Positions 52,643 to 63,400 of a stretch of DNA of 64,000 bases are shown in pieces. The position numbers were made by a program, and so were the translations under genes. How positions within the stretch are numbered: the first letter of the stretch is position 1; each line of letters starts with the position of its first letter. The stretch covers positions 6,581,501 to 6,645,500 of the forward strand of contig NC_070558.1 of assembly GCF_026914185.1 (NCBI RefSeq), written 5' to 3'. This DNA is from Puccinia triticina (Eukaryota; Basidiomycota; Pucciniomycetes; Pucciniales; Pucciniaceae). The notes beneath the pieces were generated by a model. The model did not search any database. It was given only the letters and a program-made list of their open reading frames with translations, and was not told the DNA's origin.

Positions 52643-55596
52643 TTAGTCTTCATCTTCTCCGCTTTCCAAATGATCGTCGTCACTGCTTCCAAAATTGTCC
52701 CTACCACTGCTTTCAAGATCGTTATCTGATCCACCCGGCTCTGAATCGCCCTCTGAGCTGATCTCTGATCCGTTATTATTTGATTTGTTTAGTTGATTCT
52801 CGACTTGGGGGCTCCATTTCGTTATCGGTGGCGGTCGGAGTTTGTTGAGGGGTTTTCCCTTCTGCATAAATTCAATTTTCATTTTCTTGATTCCTAAGGC
52901 GTAAAAGTCCTCAACCTCGTTGGGGATAAGTTCGTTGAGCTTTGTAGCAATCGAGCAAGCGTCGTTTTGTCGACACATACGCATAAAGTTGTTGAGTGAT
53001 AAGAGATCGATCCGGTTATGATGTGATTGCGCAATCGGGTCCTTTTTGCAGTCAGATGTTAGTGTGCCTATTAAGTCTCGAAGCTACAAAGGATTCAAGT
53101 TAGAATCTTGATTCCTGTTGATAAAAGATGCAAACTACTTACCAAAGGCACATTTGGAGAGTAGACATCCTTGAGTCGATCAATATTGGAGCCCCGGCCG
53201 GTGTTGTTGAAGAAATGTTTTAACCAATAGTTTTGGTTTTCGAGGTAATGATCCTTCGCAACAAAATGCTTTTGTTTCCCATTTGGGGCTACAAACATGG
53301 AGTGTTTTATTATCTTACCCAGTCCTGGCGGTAGAATTTTGTTGAGAAGGATGATCATCCTGGGGAGTTGGATTGAGTAATTCGTCAATTTTTTTATTCC
53401 TTGGGCAATGACCGCCCACCGCTTCCAAACATTCATAATGCGCCCCATATCTCCGGCTTTCATTGCAGCGTTTCCTTCCACGATAGTGGCGAAATCAGAC
53501 AGTCTTAAAATTAGATTCAAGAGCTTTGGCAAAGTCTGAAGCCTGGCATCTTGTCTAGCCTCAATTGAGAAGAATCGATCGTAAGTCTGATTGATGACTT
53601 CTTTGATCCTTGCGCTAGACATTTTCGGAAGGTCTTCGGTGAGATGCTTCTCCTCAGTGCCCATAACAACCCTGCAAATGGAATCAACGAGTCAAAAAAC
53701 AGAGGCGCAAAACAAGATCAAAAAAGAGGAAAAAAACCCCGCTCACATGAGACAGTGAACTAAGCTGGCTCGATGAATCTTCTCGATGTTCTTAATCATT
53801 GTGGTGAAGTCTTTCTTGCCTGTCATGTTATTTGAGGGTATACCTAACGCATCAAGAAATCGCAATGCCCCTGAGTCGCGAGAGTCTGAGATATCTCCAA
53901 CTTGCTTGGAGTAGATAGCCTGACTAATGTTCCACAGCGTGTGCACTCCCCCCAAAACTGTCACAACATTGATCAGACTTTCTTCTTGGTGTTGGCTGGG
54001 TATCCGCTGAGTTCGTAAAGTTGTGACGTTTGTGCAGGTAGCCAAGTCGCCATCAATTACTTGAAGCCGAGATGCAAAGTCGGACATAGCTATATTTGTT
54101 GACTGATCAACAATGGCGTCAAACACTTCGCCAGCTCCTTGCGCCGAGTTGTTGGAGGCGATCATAAGCTTTAACATTGTTATATCAGGAGGCTCAGTCG
54201 ATATCTGATTGATTACCGGAGGAGTGGTACTGAGCAATATGTAACAATCAGATGGGGTGACTAAGTGATCGAGCATAGCTGAAGTGATCTGGCTCTTGAT
54301 TACACACTCCCAATTCACTTCTTCCTTTGGTGTTGGCAGCAACATTCGAGAGTGGACATCAAAGGTTTCCAATTTTGACATTGCCTGCAGATAGCTTTCA
54401 AGACTGAGCTCGCAGGAAGGAACTGAGGCAACTAGCTTCGGGTTGGGGTGGTGGATGTAACCCCAGGTTCCATGGAACATACGGTTAGACTGGCTGACGG
54501 ACTTCGTTTGGATCCTCTGTTTGAAATCAAGGTTGTCAAAGCATAGGAAAGCTCCCAGAGTCGGGGCAACTTGCTTGGAAAGCTTGCTGGAAATTTGGAG
54601 GCAAGATCTTCGGCTTAGGGTGTTCAGTGCGTGATGAGCAGTTTTTCGAGACAAGGATAATCCAATATAGTTCAAAAAGAAATTGACCCAATCGGTGACC
54701 CCGCATGCAAGGAAAGTTAGGGAGTTCGCAAGTTGATGGCCGTTATTTCTGCGGTTTTTGACAAACGCCACCATTGAGCAGATGGTCTTTGCGACCTGTT
54801 TTTAGAAAAGAGAAGAAAGATCAAAAGTTAGTCTCACAGGGGAAAAACATCAATACAAATAATGAGAAGCTGAAAGTCGTACCATGTAAGCTCGTTTATT
54901 GGGATCAAGGGGTAATTCAACATCTACCTCATCGTTCGGCTTGAGTCCGTTTCCATCCAAATCCGTTGGAGGGACAGCTTCTTTCTGGTTGGGATCGTCA
55001 TCTTCGAGGTTGGGATCAATCGCGGCGCCCGGGTGACTCGCTAGCTTTTGGTAGATCAGTTCGAACAAGAAGGGCATGTGATCCGTCACAAGTTTGTGAT
55101 CTGTTTTCACTTTTGATTCGGGAGTAAACATCTCTTCAGTTATCGATTTTGTGTTGTGGTATCCGCCCTTGGGGTAAGCTCCACTCGGCGGTCGTTGAAA
55201 TGTTACGATTTTGGACGCCTGGTTTTTTTAAAAAAGCAAGTAAAGTAGTTAGCCAAAAAATCACCTAATAAATATCAACTTGCGGACAAAAAGAGTAATC
55301 TGAAAAGACTCTACCTCGTCAAGTATAAACCTCTCCCATCGCCCTTTGCCACTTTTATGTTTGGAAACAAACCCACGAATTGTCTCAAATAGTTTCAACG
55401 TCGAGTCCCATCCCCTTTTGCACCTCCAGTATTGGCGTTGAAAAGCAATTTCGTGGTTTTCAATAGTGAGGAAGGAAGAGAGGAATGTCTTTGGGGTCAG
55501 ATTCATCTCTGTCATGCGAGAACATACCGCCTTGAGTTTTGAAAGTTCGGTTTGTTTCTTTTTCTTGTGGTTGAACTGGATGGTGTGCAGTACCAT
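52643..55596 (-). CDS. DUF6589-type protein, candidate transposase, five exons with one frameshift
   Basis: Exons (minus): from 55596 (MVLHTIQFNHKKK; or 55875, MGFSSSSF) to 55315, 55218-54883, 54795-53747, 53671-53143, 53084-52643. Introns are 96, 87, 75 and 58 nt, all GT-AG. About 880 residues from 55596. Landmarks: KAVCSRMTEMNLTPKTFL near the N-terminus, GAFLCFDNLDFKQR, GTWGYIHHP, LQVIDGDLATCTNVTTLR, HQEESLINVVTVLGGVHTLW, LRFLDALGIPSNN, ending in a Ser/Asp/Glu-rich acidic tail. The Asp residues in FDNLD and VIDGDL are plausible members of a DDE/RNase-H-like centre (inference). In exon 5 a one-base surplus in an A-rich run near 53040 puts CKKEPD out of frame with PIAQSHHNRIDL; a sequencing error in the homopolymer is possible. 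Otherwise the gene is open. Confidence 0.8.
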
Positions 55597-56205
55597 GATT
55601 TTGCTGTTGGGATGCTCGGAGAGATTGGTTTTGGATGGTCGGAGGGATTGCTTTTGAACAGTTGGAGGGATTGCTGTTGGGATGATTGGAGGGATTGGTT
55701 TCTGGATGATCGGAGGGATTGGAATCTTGTATACGACGACTGTATGCGGTTGATTGAGAGGGAGAGAGTGATTGAGAGAGGTTGTTTGAAAAAAAGAAGA
55801 GTGATCGGGAGAAAAGTCAGAATGGTCGAAAAAAAGAGGAGGGCTCCGAAAAAAAGAGGAGCTCGAAAAGCCCATGGCTTTGCCGGTAAGCGGCCAAGAA
55901 TCCAAAAGTTTGCGTATTTTTTTCGGGCATGGAGGGGAGGGATTGTGAGAATTTTGAATACACAGTTTGGTTAGGAAAATTACAGGCTTTGAGCCATGAC
56001 GACAAAAAAAAAACTCGTCTAAAACTAAGTTGTGCAGGTGGTGGCGACATCGGCTGCCACCAAAGTTTGCAGATTCTCTCAGGCCAAAAAGCCTGATAAT
56101 TCCTAAGTCCTCTCCCTGCGGGAGAGATCTCGATGCTATGCATCTCGACCAGGCCAATTGGGTGCCCCCCGGCCGCTGCGGGGACGAGGGGCTTAGTTAA
56201 GTTCG

Positions 56206-56214
56206 GGATCAAGC
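56206..56214. repeat. Target site duplication, right (GGATCAAGC)
   Basis: Exact copy of 49692-49700. Confidence 0.85.
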
Positions 56215-57560
56215 GGGAATGAGACTAGAAGAGCCCGCAGGGTGGGCAAGTTGTTATTGCTACTCCAGCTGTTGTTGTGTGTGTGAAAGACGGGATCCAT
56301 GACGGACAAGGGTTTTTTGGACCGACTGGACACGGTGAGACTGCTTAGTTGGTTCTGCTGATCTGAATGGACACCCGAGGGCACTCGAGAGGGCGCCCTG
56401 GAGATCGGCAGGGGCGATGGCGAGCTCACTCTTTGAGCTTTGTCGGACATTGGGTTGAAGCCCAGTCGTGGAAGTGAGGTTGAAGCAGCAGTCAACTGAG
56501 GGTCTACATAGTTCGGTGATCTCGTCAGCGAGGTTGATCTGGGGACGCGCAGTATCTTTCGGAGGGGTTAACAACTGCGGGACTTCGTGACAACAGATGG
56601 GGCCTCTCCCATCGAAGTACGTGGTTCGCGCCCGGAGCTAGAAGCGCTCATGCCGAGGGCGGTTGATAAGGTGGGGGCGAGCTGAGCCAAGACATCCGCC
56701 AGGTTAATTTGGCTGCCATCCATCGACTCGTTTTCGGTGTCGGTTGCTAAACCAGCCCGGGGGACTAGACGCGAGCTTGGAATCGTTTGGATGCGTGTGT
56801 TGGGATTGACGCGCTTGCCAGATTGGGGGAGTGTTTCCTGAGCACTTCAACCCAGGTTGGGCCTGTCTGCCTCCCTTGCCCGAGGATTGTTCGAGTGCTC
56901 TGACCAGCTTTGCCGATCGGCTCGACATCATGAACACCCGTCGGATTCGACCGATCAGCAAGATCATCATCGATATTTACGATTGGAGGTGGCCCGGGTT
57001 GTGAAGATCCATTCTCAGTTTATTTAGTCGCTGCTTGTTCGAGATCGACTTGGATGGCAGCTTGGCCAAGAGCCGGACGATTTGAAGGGAGTCGATCTGA
57101 ATTCTCGGCTTTGAGAGACTGAAGGGCTGATGTGAGTGTTCATCGGGGCTACGAGTCCGAGGGGTGAGACGAAGGAGGATGGATCAGAAGCGCTGTATAA
57201 ACTGCTTCGCCGAGTAGCTGGTAGTTCATGAGCCGATGATATGCTCGGAAGTTGACCGCACACGGTACTACTACCGTGTAGAGCTGATTTCGCCGGGGAG
57301 CGGGATGCCGGACTGGGCTGATGGTTTGTAGCGGTGCAAGGTTGACAGAAGCTGGATCTGGCCTTCGTTTGACCAGGCCCCCACTCGCCGCCATATTAGA
57401 GCGGGTGCGAGGAGTATTAGGGTGAGTTGGACGCGGTGGGCTGAGCTTGAGCATTGGAGACTCATTGCTTGTCCTTGTGTGGAGTGACTGGTGCCAAGGT
57501 CTCTGGAAGCTAAACGAAAATCCTCATTTTCTTCAAGATCTTGAATCTTTTGGGGAACGA
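56215..57560 (-). pseudogene. Degenerate Ser/Pro-rich coding remnant, unrecognised
   Basis: On minus, frames switch repeatedly while keeping a Ser/Pro/Arg-rich, protein-like composition: YALDGSRTIVPQKIQDLEEN near 57560, MLKLSPPRPTHPNTPRTRSN, ASVNLAPLQTISPVRHPAP, RRSSLYSASDPSSFVSPLG, and LADEITELCRPSVDCC near 56500. I see no domain. It reads as a broken low-complexity gene whose downstream end is cut by the transposon at 56205. Confidence 0.3.
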
Positions 57561-57814
57561 TCGTTCTGCTCCCATCGAGAGCATAGACTTTGGGCGTGAG
57601 TGTCGAAGGAAAAGAGGGGGTGAGCCAACAGTATACACTTTGTGAATTTAAAAGACACTCACCTCACATATGACCATTCCGTTGCCAACAAGATATCACT
57701 TCTGACTTCGAGCACCTTCAAGCTCCTGAACCTGGTCGTTGGAATCAACCCAATCACCAGGAAAAAAAAATAGTCACTTGATGACAAGTGACATCATGCC
57801 AGCTCCAGCGGGCT

Positions 57815-57870
57815 ACCCACCATCTACCCACCATCTACCCATCATCTACCCACCATCTACCCACCATCTA
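57815..57870. repeat. Minisatellite, CCACCATCTACC units
   Basis: About four 12-bp units (CCACCATCTACC, with CCATCATCTACC as a variant). Confidence 0.9.
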
Positions 57871-57929
57871 ACCAGTTTAAGAATTTCCTCAGGAGATCCT
57901 CAGTTTTTGCTGGGCACCACTGATCCCCA

Positions 57930-58745
57930 TTTCTGGTCAGCTGATACTCAGCTTTAGCTCCCAGCTTATGCTCAGCTTTGGTGCCCAGCTCATGCTCAGC
58001 TTTGTTGCCCAGATCAGAACCAGTCCTGGCCCAGCTTATTTTCAGCTTTATTCCAGTCATGGCTCAGCTTAGACTCAGATTAGGACTATCATTGGCCCAG
58101 CCAATGCTCAGCTTTGGACCAGTATTGGCTCAGCTGATTTTCAGCTTTGGATAAATCTTGGCCCAGCCAATGCTCAGATTCTGATTCTGACCACTCCTGT
58201 AAAAGCTTATGCTCATCTGTGGACCAGCCTTGGCTCAGCTGATGCTCAGCTGTGGACCAACCTTGGCTAAGACAATGCTCAGCTGTGGACCAGCCTTGGC
58301 TCAGCTGATGCTCAGCTGTGGACCAGCCTTGGCTCAGCTGATGCTCAGCTGTGGAACAGCCTTGGCTCAGGTGGTATTAATCTTTTGAATAGTCGCAAAA
58401 AATCTGATACTCAGCTTTGGAACAGCCTTGGCTCAGCCAATGCTCAGCTTTGTACCAGCATTGGCTCAGCCAATGCTCAGCTTTTGAAAATTTTTGGCCC
58501 AGCTGGTTTTAATCTTTGGAACAGTATTGTCCCAGCTGATCCTAAGCTCTGCACAAGCCTTTTCCAAGATGATGCTCAGCTTTGGACCATTGTTGGCTAA
58601 GCTGATGCTCAGATTTGGAATATTCTTGGTCCAGCTGACACTTGGATTTGTTTCAGGCTTGGAATATCCAATGCTCAGCTGTGGCCCAGGCTCAGCCAAT
58701 GCTTAGCTTTGGCCCAGGCTCAGTCAATGCCTACTGCTCAGCTTA
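57930..58745. repeat. Degenerate 33-bp minisatellite encoding 11-residue repeats
   Basis: Units centre on TGGCTCAGCTGATGCTCAGC and TGTGGACCAGCCT. The best-conserved run (58215-58375) has exact 33-bp spacing; outside it the units are worn and of mixed length. Because 33 is divisible by three, frames stay open over several units on both strands, giving (ANAQLxTSxGS)-like 11-residue repeats on +. I have no evidence that it is translated. Confidence 0.85.
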
Positions 58746-58909
58746 TGATGAGCATCAGCTGTTCCTGGGAAAAAATTAGGATCAGCTGACTGTGCCACAT
58801 TGAGTGCTCTGGTGCAGTCCTGCAAGCTCTACAAGTGCTGGAGGAGCAGACTTGGAGCAGCGCTGGAGTAGCTCTGGAGCAGAAACCAAAGCTGCATCAT
58901 GTCACTTGC

Positions 58910-60356
58910 TGTCAGCCTGCGTGATGCCAAGGACAATAATCCTTCTAGCTACACGAGCTGCAAAGTGAAATACTAGAGTTTTAAGGACTCTGGGGATGAT
59001 ATCCAAGGCTTTGGAGAGGTTGTGTGGCGTAAAAAATAGAGAAATAGTAGTTTAATTATATTAATAAAATTAATATAATTAAAATAAGAGGGGCCTGCAA
59101 GCAGGGGTGGTTTAGATCCCTCTAAGGTATCGTGCAAAAGCAGAAGATTTAGGTACCTGTTAGTACTGGGGCCTGCAAGCAGGGGTGGTTTAGATCCCAG
59201 CAAGAATGAAGCGGAGAATCTCAAGAGAAAGGGGTTAAACTTACTAGAATTAAGCCCTTAAAGTCTTGAGGTTCTTCAGGGGAGAATCTGAGCAGATTCA
59301 GACGAAGGAATTGAGCTAAAGTCAGCAACTAAGGATCTTACCAGGCAGAGAACAGGTGTTGAGCACGTGTTGGAAGCGGGTAATGATCAGAGTAGGTGTA
59401 ATAGCATGAGGGAGGGTCTTTGGAGCGCACAGAGGGCCCTTTAAATAGTCATGAAAGCCCTCAGGGAGCGCTCAGGGAGCCATATAGCTGCTGGCCAACT
59501 TGTGGGCGTAATTCTGGCTCAATTTGGCGGTTGGCCAACTTGTGGGCGTGATTTTAGACCAATTTGGCAACGCTACAGGAGGACTATTCCTTTTTGGGGC
59601 GTGCAAATGGCTGCAAAAGTAATATTTGGCCGTATCAGGACTAGTCTAAAACACTTCTAACTAGTAGGGGTTGTTACGTGTGTCCTATCTTCTAGATTGG
59701 GCCACTTATGATGCTCCTGTATCATAATTAGTCTGAAACACATGGTAATTGTTTCAGGCTAATTTACAGGTTACATAATAGTAATTACTGTTTGGGACAT
59801 GCAGACTGTCACGTGTGGCCAATTGTTCTGCTTTGGTCTACATAATGACATCACATGTACCAATTGGTTGGTACTTCTTATCTTTGTGCGTCAAGAATGT
59901 TTTATTTACATCATTACATATGTAATGGAACATTCTAGGCGCTCATGGGACTCAGAAGGTGTCATATCTTCATAGTATGGCGTGATCACGGCCTTTTTGG
60001 GTGTCTGTGGCGCTTACAAGCATATGTACATGAGCATATAAGCATGAGCGCTACCTTATCCGTGGTAACTGGGTATATTTTCATGTGTAATTTACACAGG
60101 GAAGGAGTAAGAGTTTAGGGTACGTTGCAGTGAGGTACCCTAGTTTATTTTAGGCGTAGATTAGGAATCTGAAGTAATATTCTACAATTTACATATGTAA
60201 GAGTGCGTAATAATGTCTCTTTCATAGGTAATATTTATACTTTTTATAGTGTTACATATGTAGGAGATTAGTAATAATGTCTCTAACATATGTAACAATT
60301 TATTATTTTTCTGTGATATTATGTCACGGTGGCTCTGACATAGTAGCCAGCTGACA
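58910..60356 (-). mobile_element. 3' LTR of the gypsy element at the right edge
   Basis: On + it starts TGTCAGCCTGCG and ends CAGCTGACA. In element orientation (minus) it starts TGTCAGCTGG and ends in CTGACA. The purine tract CTTAGGGGTAGGGAA lies immediately inside it (complement of 60357-60371), as expected of a polypurine tract before a 3' LTR. Internal direct repeats: GGGGCCTGCAAGCAGGGGTG at about 59092 and 59170, and GGCCAACTTGTGGGCGT at about 59493 and 59532. The expected left target duplication would be CTTGC (58905-58909); its partner is outside the window. Confidence 0.85.
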
Positions 60357-60371
60357 TTCCCTACCCCTAAG
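60357..60371 (-). other. Polypurine tract
   Basis: In element orientation CTTAGGGGTAGGGAA directly precedes the LTR start TGTCAGC. It is the primer site for plus-strand synthesis. Confidence 0.75.
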
Positions 60372-60479
60372 ATGAGTCTCCAACTCAAACAAAAAAAAAA
60401 AAAAAAAAAAAATTGGGCTCATATAAAGCAACAAATCCAAACAGGGGGTAAGCTTGGGAGAAGAAAAAAAAAAAAATTA

Positions 60480-63400
60480 CTAGTTTCTTTTGGACACCCT
60501 GTAATTCCTGAGGTGTATAGCACCGTCCGGTATATTATTCTCCGGCAACCATTCATCTTTGTCGGCTGATTGGTGTTTATACCTGACCAAATAAAGACAT
60601 ATATCTTTCCCTTGTATCCTTTCTTTCTTGTCTTTAAGAATTTTCTGCACCTTCAATTGTCCTGAAGGGGGAGTTTCAATAAGGGGTACTGGCGCTACAG
60701 GTCCTGGGCATTTTTCAGACCTGGCAGAATAGGGTTTCACCAAGCTAACAGGGAATACTGGATGTTTCCTGGACAGTTCTTCAGTCAAAATGACTTCTAC
60801 TGCATTTTTACCGTGTAGCTGTTTAATGGTAAAGGGTCCTATAAATGGAGGTTTAAGCTTTTTGCTCCCACCCAAATTGTTAAAATTAATGGTGGAGAGG
60901 AGAATTTTTTGGCCTACTTTGAACTCTGGTTCCTTGTGACTTTTGTCCCATCTACCCTTATTGTATTCTACAGCATCATCTACACATTTTCTGGCGTGTT
61001 TTTGAGTAGAATCCAGCATCTTTTTGAAGTCTAATGCTGTGGGGTGCAGATGAGGCAATTTATCATTAAGTGTGTCTTTAGGCATGCGGGGAATCCATCC
61101 TCTTTCTAAGACATAAGGAGCTTCTTTTGTTGAGGAATGCTTGCTACTATTGTACGCAATCTCTAGAGCTGGTAAAAGGCTTACCCAGTCATGTGTGTAT
61201 CCATCATGATTTTTGAATTCAAACCCAAAGGAACAGAATCTGCGTAACATATCTTCCAAGGTTTGTATCATTCTCTCGGCTAGCCCATCCGTTTGGGGGT
61301 GGTATGCTGTAGAGAAAGCCAGTTTAGTTCCTAGCATATCATGCAAGTTTCTCCAGAATTCTGACGTGAATTTGGGGTCTCTGTCACTGATGATGATTTT
61401 AGGTATTCCTACGTCAGCCATAATCCTGTTCCAAAATAACAAGGCTACTTCCATAGCTGTGTCATCTTTATGGTTAGGGATGAATCTGGCCCTTTTAGAG
61501 AACCTGTCCACAACAACTAGTACTGAGTTAAAGGAATAAGGTCCTCCTGGAGGTAAACCAGTTACAAAATCCATATTAATTATTTCCCATTTTTCCGTGG
61601 GCTCTTGGATTTTCTGGAGAAGTCCAAATCTTTTACCAGTCTGTTTGTTACCTTTCTGACAGACGTCACAGGACTGGATATAATCATGTACCTGTGCTTT
61701 CCAATCAATCCACCAAGCAGTTTGTTTGATCCTCTCCACTGTCCTTTCTTCTGAGAAGTGGCCAGAATTAACATTATCATGGCACTCTTGCAAGATGTTT
61801 CTAATCTGGTCTTTGTCACTCAGAACTAACACGCTGGAGTGCCTGTGGCGAAAATATAGCAATCCATCAAGTAATGTAAATTTTCCAAGTTTGTAGTGTT
61901 GGGCTAGACTATCCGGTAGACTGGCTATCAGCTCAGGTGGACTACTATTATTTCCCAGTATCTCCACTAACTTGAGTAATTCACAATTCTCATCGTAGCT
62001 TCTCTGAACCATTTCATAGAAAGCCTCATCCAAGTCACAGACATGTATACCAAGAATGGGAAAAATATCCTCATCTTCAGGATCATATGCCGGATTTTCA
62101 GGAGTATTAGGCAAAGCCCATCTACTTAATCCATCAGCATTTTTATGTTTAGCTCCTGCTTTGTGAACAATTGTCATATGACCTCTGTAAAGCTGTATTG
62201 CAATTTGCCACCGGAGCATATGCCTGTTAGGTGTTTTCATATTCATAAGAGTTCTTACAGCTGTGCAGTCTGAAACAACTACAAAGTTGGATCCTTCTAG
62301 ATAATAGTGGAGTTTTTCCAGCGCCCAAACCAAAGCTAGAAATTCCATCTGGCTGGCTCCGTACCTTCTTTCTGTACTTTTAATTTGTCTAGAAATGAAG
62401 AGGATAGGTTTTTCCACTGGTTTATCCTCTATAATGAATTCTTGATGCAATGCAGCACCTAGACCATCTAGACAGGCGTCAATATAGAGTATGAATGGTT
62501 TCGTGTAATCTGGTTGCGCCAAAACAGGCGCAGAAGTGAGGAGTCTCTTCAGTTCTTCATAATCTTGAACCCTTTCATATGTCATCTCAAAGATGGCGTC
62601 ATTACCACAGATGGCGTACAAGCTCTTACTGACGTGGGCAAACTGTGGTACGTGTTGCCTATAGTAGCTGCAAAATCCTAAGAAGGACATGAGTTCTGTT
62701 TTGTTCTGGGGCATGGATTTACACATCACAGCCGCAACTTTATTCTGATCTGTTGCAAGAGTAAGGCCTGAAACTACACGTCCTAGCGCTATTAATTCGC
62801 CATAACCAAAGTTACACTTCTTAATAGACATTTTCAACCCAGATTTTATAGCAGTACTCAAGACTAAATTAATTTTCTCCAGATGGGTATCCCAATCATC
62901 AGAATAAATTATTATGTCATCAATGTACACCATCATCCAATTTTGTCGAATAAAAGATCCAAAAATTGAATCCATCATTCTTTGGAAGTGGGAGGGCGCA
63001 TTCTTAATTCCAAAAGGCATCCTGAGGTATTCAAAAATTCCTAGGTGACAAATAATTCTGAGGAATTGTCTACTTTCTGGATCTATAGGGATCTGGTGAA
63101 AACCTTTGAGCACATCCATAGTGGTAATGTATTTGGCTTTGGATAAATTATGCAAGGAGTGATCTATGCGTGGTATGGGATAATAATCAGGTCTGGTATA
63201 ATTATTAAGGGCACGAAAATCTCCCACCATCCTGGATTTTTCATTATGCCATGCAATAATCACAGGAGTTGTGACTTCTACTTGCTCATTATGCCCTACT
63301 TTCCGTAATACTCCCAATTCCTGCAGCTCTTTGATGTGAGTTTCAAGGGCCTCTCTGGATTTGGGGCTGGAAGGGTAAGGGGGTCTTCTCAGTTGCGGAG

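Larger units (their letters stand above)
49701..56205. mobile_element. 6.5-kb DNA transposon encoding a RecQ-like helicase and a DUF6589-type protein
   Basis: Left end: CGAGCGTAACAAAGCCCGCG. Right end, reverse-complemented: CGAACTTAACTAAGCCCCTC. Both begin CGA, share TAAC and AAGCCC, and pass into GC-rich sequence; the repeats are imperfect over roughly 30 bp. The 9-bp duplication GGATCAAGC flanks the unit exactly. Inside are only two genes, convergent: the helicase (50312-52638 +) and the DUF6589-type gene (start 55596 or 55875, end 52643, -), with four bases between stop codons. The 648-bp element at 19420-20067 has nearly the same terminal sequence and a 9-bp duplication. No reverse transcriptase or known transposase domain is present, so the DUF6589-type protein is the candidate transposase. 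The Academ lineage with helicases (AcademH) is the precedent to compare with. Confidence 0.85.
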
